Positions 59,101 through 64,000 of a stretch of DNA of 64,000 bases are shown piece by piece. Source of the stretch: Bryopsis sp. KO-2023. Lineage: Eukaryota > Chlorophyta > Ulvophyceae > Bryopsidales > Bryopsidaceae. The position numbers and the translations under genes are program-made. The notes under the pieces were generated by a model, which saw only the letters and a list, made by a program, of their open reading frames with translations, had not been told where the DNA came from and searched no databases. The stretch is taken from NCBI GenBank assembly GCA_030272585.1, contig BSYQ01000009.1, positions 744,001 through 808,000 on the forward strand, in the 5' to 3' direction. The first letter of the stretch is position 1; every line of letters starts with the position of its first letter.

Positions 59101-61965
59101 ATTTTTTTCTTCTGCAGTCTGATGTTTTGAGTTGTGTCCAGATCCTCTGGAAGAGATTCACCAGGCCCAACAAGCAGACACGGTGGAGGAGGCTTTGCGG
59201 GAAGCAGAGTTCGAGCGAATGGAAAAAGATTTGGTTATCCAGGAGCTGGAGGGCTTGAAAGACGTCGAACAGGGGCTCCGAGTCAAGCTGAAGGCTTGCC
59301 AAAAAGAAATCAAAACTCTGAAGGAATCCTTGTCAGCGAATGCTGCAGTTGCATTAGACAAAGCCACCTTGAAGGTAAGCAGCTTTGGTGAGAAAATTCC
59401 CATGCAACCCATCCACTGTCAAAATCTAGTGCTTTTGATTCTTTCAGGGGCAATTGTTCGGTTATGGTGTGAAGAGATTGCTGAGATTTGTTCAATTGAT
59501 CTCAGGAGGAGTGCGAAGCTTTGAGGGGCGAGCTGCATCAGTGTCAGGAAAACTTGAAGGCTGTGAAAGCGGACAACTCCCGGAGGCAAAGGGCAATGCA
59601 AGCCATGCAGGAAAAGCTGGGTTCTGAGGACATGTCTGGATTGAAGTCTGAATTGGATGCCGAAAGGTCTGCAAAACGAGAAGTGGAAGCCAGATTGCAG
59701 CAAGTGAAAAGCTCTGTCATCCGAAAAGAAGCCATTATCAAGTAAGATGAAACGTTGTGCCTTGTTCTCTCTAGGAAAATTGTCCCTACTTCTGTGGAGT
59801 GTATATCTCTCTGCTCCCCATGCAGGACCTATGGTGTTTCACAGCAGCCCACATTCAGAAATGTCAGACCTGGATGACCTTTTCCCTTGTTCTGTCTGAC
59901 ATATCTCACACATTAGTGCAGAGCTTCAGCTATCTACACCTATTTATTATGTACTGGTAAGCTGGCCTAAATTTCACTCCCATTTCAGAGATATGAAGAA
60001 AAAAGTGGAAGCGGCCGAAATTTGCGAAACTCGGAACCCCGAAATGCAAGAGCATCAGCAGTTGATGGGGGCGAAGCTGAAACAGCTGCAAACCACTCTG
60101 ACCAGAAAAGAAGCCATCATCAAAGATCTCAGAGAAAGGCTGGAGGATCTGTCCAGCCAAGTGGTGTGCTACGAAAGCGATGACACTCGGGAGAAACAAG
60201 GCCACGTCATTCAGAGATTGAAGGCAGATTTGCAGAGAAAAGAAATCGAACTGGAAACCTGCAGAAAGCAGCTTCAGAAGGTGGGTCTTGTCATGAGATT
60301 CTTTGCAAGGAGAATATCTACTGCCTCGTTGTTGTTTTTTTTCCCTTCTTCCCCACCTCTCCACCCCCCAAACAGTGTTTTCCAAAGAAGTTCCGAGTCC
60401 GTTGATTTGCTGGGTTCTTCTCGTTGGTCACAGGTGCAGGACAATGCCGAGGAATCGTTGCGATCTTCAAAGTCTGTGAAACAGAAAAAAGAATCCGACA
60501 TGGCACGAGCTTCAGCAGAGGCTGCCGAATGGAACGCAGCTGCCACAGATCTTTTGAATGCCTTGCACGGCTCCGCACACCTTATCGTCAGATGTTGCAG
60601 CGCCATGGTGTGGACTGCAAAATCTGCCAGAAAGGAGCGTTCCAGGTGATTGATTGTGCTGGTTTAAACATTGAGTTTTCAACATTTGAGAAAGTTTGGA
60701 TTTTAAGACGCAGACTCCTTTTCTCTTGACACCTGTGCTCAATTTCTTGCTAATTTCCTGAATTTTTTCTGCAGGGCATTGAGGGCTTCTGGAGTGAACA
60801 CGAATGCCATAGCCTCCATGGTTGATTTGTCAGCATCAGAGATTGAGGACTTGCTGGATCTGAGGAAGAGGCCGGCTTTGACGGACGACTTGGCTCCGTT
60901 GAGTGAAGGGGTGGAAAATATGGTCAGCGTGTTGAGGGATGCGATTTCAAGGGGTGCTCAGCAAGGCCGAGCAAGAGGTAACACAATTTCCTGTTTCTGG
61001 TGGTGGTGGAATGTTTTTTATCCTTTTCATCTTTCCATATTTTTTACTGTTTCTGAGAAAGTAAAGCAATTCTATAGTAAGCTTGGCTATGCGATACGTT
61101 CTATCAAATGAAGAATGTTGTTTTTTCTTATTTTCTTTCCTTTTTTTTTTCTTTTTTTTGGGGGGGATGCAGGAACTGCGTTGCTTGGGATTTGGTCACC
61201 AGATGCAGCGGACAGTTTGGTTGGATCGCTGGAAAGAGAGGTTTTGAGGGCAGAGGAAGAGCTGAAGGAGTGCATCAAGCCTATCAACCTGGAGCACGAA
61301 ACAGTAAGGAACTGACTTCGGTATGCACTGCCATCGGCACTGCACACAATCCCCCAATGAACCCCACCATGATTCAGTTTCTTGCAATCATGCTTTTGTC
61401 TTTGTTGTGGGAACGGCGCTTCTTACATTTCCAGAGATGCAATATTTGAGGTGTTCTAAAGTGAATGCCTGGGTCAGCGGATTTTACGCCCTGGTCAGCG
61501 GATTTTACGTTTCCTCCTCTTCAGATTTCCTGCATTCACATCAGATGCCACGCTTTTCGTATTTACCAAAGGTGCATTATTTTTGTTAAAGTGATCCTGA
61601 CCTCTCTGAATTTTGATTTTGTGCATGTATATGTGAAAATCAGTCACATGTCGATCTTGGAGAGACGAGCAATTGTGGGGAAACGCCTGCGCACAGACAC
61701 TGGGCTTCCGCCAAAAGGTGCAGCTACTCTAATGACTGATCTGAAATTCAAACCATAAGCACAGGGACATATTTTCAAAATTGCCGAGTTGCTGAATCGT
61801 AGCGGCTGGTCAAAATGGGAACAAGAGTGTGGAAATGCATGAGCTGCCGTACTGTCCAGAGTGAAATTGGAGCTCAATTCATACTGATACTTGTTTTTTG
61901 TGTCCAGGGCTGTGGCACATTTGGAGGCGGAATTGGGTAGAGCTTCGAGGGGTTTGCAAAATTAA
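40216..61965 (+). CDS. Giant MSP-domain coiled-coil protein, about 61 exons
   Basis: Roughly 3,380 residues; the phase agrees across the listed exons: 40216-40290, 40666-40881, 41038-41177, 41297-41377, 41507-41577, 41872-42023, 42227-42307, 42455-42670, 42779-42877, 42960-43082, 43285-43465, 43730-43800, 44009-44087, 44225-44627, 44782-44879, 45002-45135, 45359-45499, 45653-45864, 46018-46274, 46425-46533, 46646-46943, 47195-47292, 47591-47780, 47903-48048, 48153-48305, 48599-48824, 49030-49124, 49250-49385, 49488-49649, 49783-49971, 50115-50255, 50388-50507, 51101-51317, 51447-51574, 51809-52071, 52359-52496, 52694-52929, 53125-53380, 53603-53690, 53899-54097, 54249-54324, 54405-54616, 54858-55061, 55330-55419, 55511-55644, 55839-56111, 56283-56438, 56651-56782, 56975-57349, 57535-57717, 58014-58162, 58398-58598, 58749-58876, 59142-59374, 59506-59741, 59989-60280, 60434-60645, 60775-60977, 61173-61303, 61525-61571, 61908-61965. 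An N-terminal MSP (VAP-like) domain is followed by heptad-rich Glu/Ala/Leu/Arg coiled coil to near the end. No kinase, motor or transmembrane segment is visible. The family is not recognised; a centrosome, basal-body or membrane-tether scaffold is inference. The last two exons and 57096-57200 are uncertain. Confidence 0.8.
40291..40665 (+). other. GC-AG intron in the giant gene
   Basis: Exon 1 ends at CAG 40290 and the following bases are GCACGT. The next exon starts after ATCACAG at 40666 and continues the MSP domain without a gap, so the donor appears to be GC. No in-phase GT donor closes the domain correctly. Confidence 0.55.
57096..57200 (+). other. Optional in-frame intron of the giant gene
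   Basis: A GTGTGT donor and a TTTTTTCCACAG acceptor bound a stretch whose length is a multiple of three with no stop codon. The reading frame is kept whether it is removed or retained. The retained text (SEWGSIEEKVANVLK) looks like protein, so both forms are possible. Confidence 0.4.
61468..61509 (+). repeat. Short tandem repeat in intron, two 21-bp units
   Basis: Two adjacent copies of an almost identical 21-base unit whose shared core is GGTCAGCGGATTTTACG. They lie in the intron before the exon at 61525. Confidence 0.8.
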
Positions 61966-63171
61966 TGGGAAGTGGAGGAATTCTATATAGATCAGGCAAT
62001 GAACTATGAGGGAAATCCTGGTAGTTAGAATAGACATGTGGGAGTAGCTTGTTGAAAGAACTTGTACATAGATAGGAGATGTAAGTATGATGCCAGAACT
62101 GACCATTGGTTTTACTCAGAGGCATCACCTGTGTTTGTATTCTGAAGGGCTTGAGCAGTCGATGCTCCCAATTTCCACCCCTTACATCATTCAATCCTTA
62201 CCAAAATATTGTCCTGTGCACGTGGTTTCAATTGTCCTGCTGTCTGGTTGGGGTGCTTGATTGAAAAGGCAATCCCCACAGAACAATGAAGAAATCGAAA
62301 AGGGTTTCCCAATCACCCCACTTCCTACTTTTGGCCACACCTTTGCAAGGGGAAAAAAAAATGCAGAATGCGTTTCGATGCCTTGTTTGAAGAGGAAATG
62401 TGCTGGCTTTCATTTTGTGAGGTTCCTTAAATATGGGGTCTACTGGAGAAAAGTAGAGTTTTGAATTTGGTGCCTGGCCAAACTTATTTTGGCTACTTCG
62501 CAACTTGATTTGAGTACCTTTGTGAGGGCTGAGCTGCTATGGAAAAGCAACTTATGGGCTGTTTTGTGTAATGTTTGGAAAAACAATCTACTGGTAAAAT
62601 TCTGGGACGGTGCATGTCAGCCAGGAATTGGTGAAACAAAAGAATACTGGGGGGGGTATTTCTCCATGGTTTGAATAAGAACATTTTTTAGGGCTGTTCT
62701 TGATACTTTTTTGTATTTGTTAAGGAGGGGACTCTCTTTTGATGTAATATTTCGACAAGATTGCTATCAACCTGAATGTCAGATTTGATCTGTTCACCTC
62801 ACTTCAAGCTTGCACTGCAGAATAAATATATATATTATGTATTTCCATTCATTATAGAGAATAAATCTTGGTTTTTGAGCAGCACAACCAAAGTGGCAGA
62901 ACATACGATCATACAGTTTCTGCCAGCATCAATGAAAAGTTTTCTTTAAGCACAACACTGGGATGAATTTGGTTGGTAAATCAAATAACAAAACACCACC
63001 CCAATACGACAACCTGATGGGTTGGCTTGTACGATGGACCAATTCTTTTCACTAACTCACTGCAAACCCCAATAATCAAATATATGATTCCACTTGCAAC
63101 ACTGCCACAGCACTAAGCCTAATTAATCATCGTTTCGAAAAGAAAAAAGAAAAAAAAAACCAAAGCATACA
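61966..63171. other. Intergenic region between convergent genes
   Basis: Between the 3' end of the giant gene (+) and the 3' end of the DDX47-like gene (-). No gene is supported; the 60-90 codon ORFs on both strands lack motifs. It should hold both 3' UTRs. Confidence 0.5.
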
Positions 63172-64000
63172 TTAACCTTTCGACTTCTTTTTTCTTTTCA
63201 ACACGCTTTGCATGATCAACTCGGCATCATCCACATCATCAAGGGCTCCTTTTCTTTTTCCTTTTCTGTGTGCCTCTTTTGATCCTTCGCCACCCTCCCT
63301 CAATTGGGCTGCTGCAAGTCTCTGAGATTCGTTTATCCGCTCCAGCAATAACAGCACTTCATCCTTCTGGTGGGGAAATTCCTCCATTTTTTGACCTGAA
63401 AAAAAAAAAAAAACACGAGTGAAAATGGAGGATTTGCAGGAATTCCACCAGGAGTATGACTCACTACTTTCCATGGGGTTTTGTCAAACGCAACACTCTC
63501 TGAACGGATTCTATCTTGTCTTTTACCAATGATCAGAAACACCACTAACCAACACACCCACAAGCACTTCCACATTTTATTTAAAGATGGAACAAAAACG
63601 GGCAGCGACATCAGCGTGATCAAATCAATGTTTTTTATCCTGATTTTTTTCGGGGACATGACTTACCAAAATAAATCTCTGTGAAGTACAATTCAGTTTC
63701 AAAACATGCAAATATGTTTTTTTTTAGTTCACATTTTTTTATTTCTTTTTTTGTATGGACGACAACCGACCTGTCAAGAACTCAATCCTCTGGAACATCT
63801 CTACATCATATTGTGTAACGATGGTGACTGCCCTTCCAGATCTGCCAGCTCTTGCAGTTCGACCCACTCTGTGCACATAGTCTTTCGGATTCGGAGGGAC
63901 ATCGTAGTTGATCACCACATCCACTGAAGGAATGTCCAAACCCCTGCTGGCAACATCCGTCGCCACAAGAATGCCCCTCTCACCCGATTTGAACTTGTTC
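63172..64000 (-). CDS. DDX47: DEAD-box RNA helicase DDX47/Rrp3, C-terminal part (truncated by window)
   Basis: ATP-dependent RNA helicase of the Rrp3 type, needed for 18S rRNA processing in the nucleolus. Two exons are visible: from the window edge (64000) to 63771, and 63395-63172. They join in phase 1 through a GTCGGT donor and a T-rich acceptor. The first carries motif [13 protein letters not shown], and motif [15 protein letters not shown], then [12 protein letters not shown], which is diagnostic for the DDX47 group. The second carries the family tail, [18 protein letters not shown], and ends in a Lys-rich stretch (KRKKKSKG), suited to nucleolar targeting. The ATPase lobe lies beyond the window. 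Confidence 0.88.

Noticed and set aside
1..64000. CRISPR arrays, rRNA, tRNA, transposon ends
   Set aside because: No regular spaced repeats, rRNA-like text, cloverleaf with anticodon loop, terminal inverted repeats or reverse transcriptase/transposase motifs were noticed; a tRNAscan and repeat search would be decisive.

Overview
This is an intron-dense eukaryotic nuclear window with about 13 supportable protein-coding genes. I see no prokaryotic operons, rRNA, CRISPR array or recognisable transposon, and I did not find a tRNA. Introns are mostly about 80-350 bp with GT-AG ends and long T runs, several of which pass directly into G runs. A homogentisate phytyltransferase with a transit-peptide-like N-terminus and a plant-type deoxynucleoside kinase point to a plastid-bearing eukaryote, most likely an alga. 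The exact lineage is inference; an intron-rich protist alga such as a chlorarachniophyte would fit, but nothing here proves it.

Layout. 426-6071 (+): helicase half of a DNA polymerase theta-type protein, with no polymerase domain. 12772-7691 (-): a secreted fusion of a fasciclin (FAS1) domain and an amidase, 15 exons, phase-consistent throughout. 15364-14698 (-): small tail-anchored unknown. 16381-16873 (+): a FUBI-like ubiquitin-like protein without its usual ribosomal partner, followed 68 bp later by an unknown five-exon gene (16942-17983, +). 22189-18224 (-): RNA polymerase III subunit RPC3/RPC82, 11 exons. 22665-27878 (+): an island of little or no splicing, with a short ELM2-like ORF, a 1116-residue intronless BEACH-WD40 protein of the FAN/NSMAF type, and an unknown ORF. 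31751-28571 (-): homogentisate phytyltransferase. 32657-32857 (+): a peptidase M16-like fragment. 38314-35045 (-): deoxynucleoside kinase with an N-terminal helix-hairpin-helix. 39902-39501 (-): a stand-alone TFIIS N-terminal domain. 40216-61965 (+): one giant gene of about 61 exons encoding roughly 3,380 residues, an N-terminal MSP domain followed by almost continuous coiled coil. 64000-63172 (-): C-terminal end of a DDX47/Rrp3 DEAD-box helicase.

The genes do not form one pathway. They cover DNA repair (pol theta helicase), nucleotide salvage (dNK), transcription (RPC3, TFIIS-N domain), ribosome biogenesis (DDX47), tocopherol or plastoquinone synthesis (HPT), and membrane or cytoskeletal structure (BEACH protein, giant MSP coiled coil). 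The best candidates for something undescribed are the giant MSP-coiled-coil gene and the FAS1-amidase fusion. All exon models were made by eye from splice signals, reading phase and remembered family sequences.
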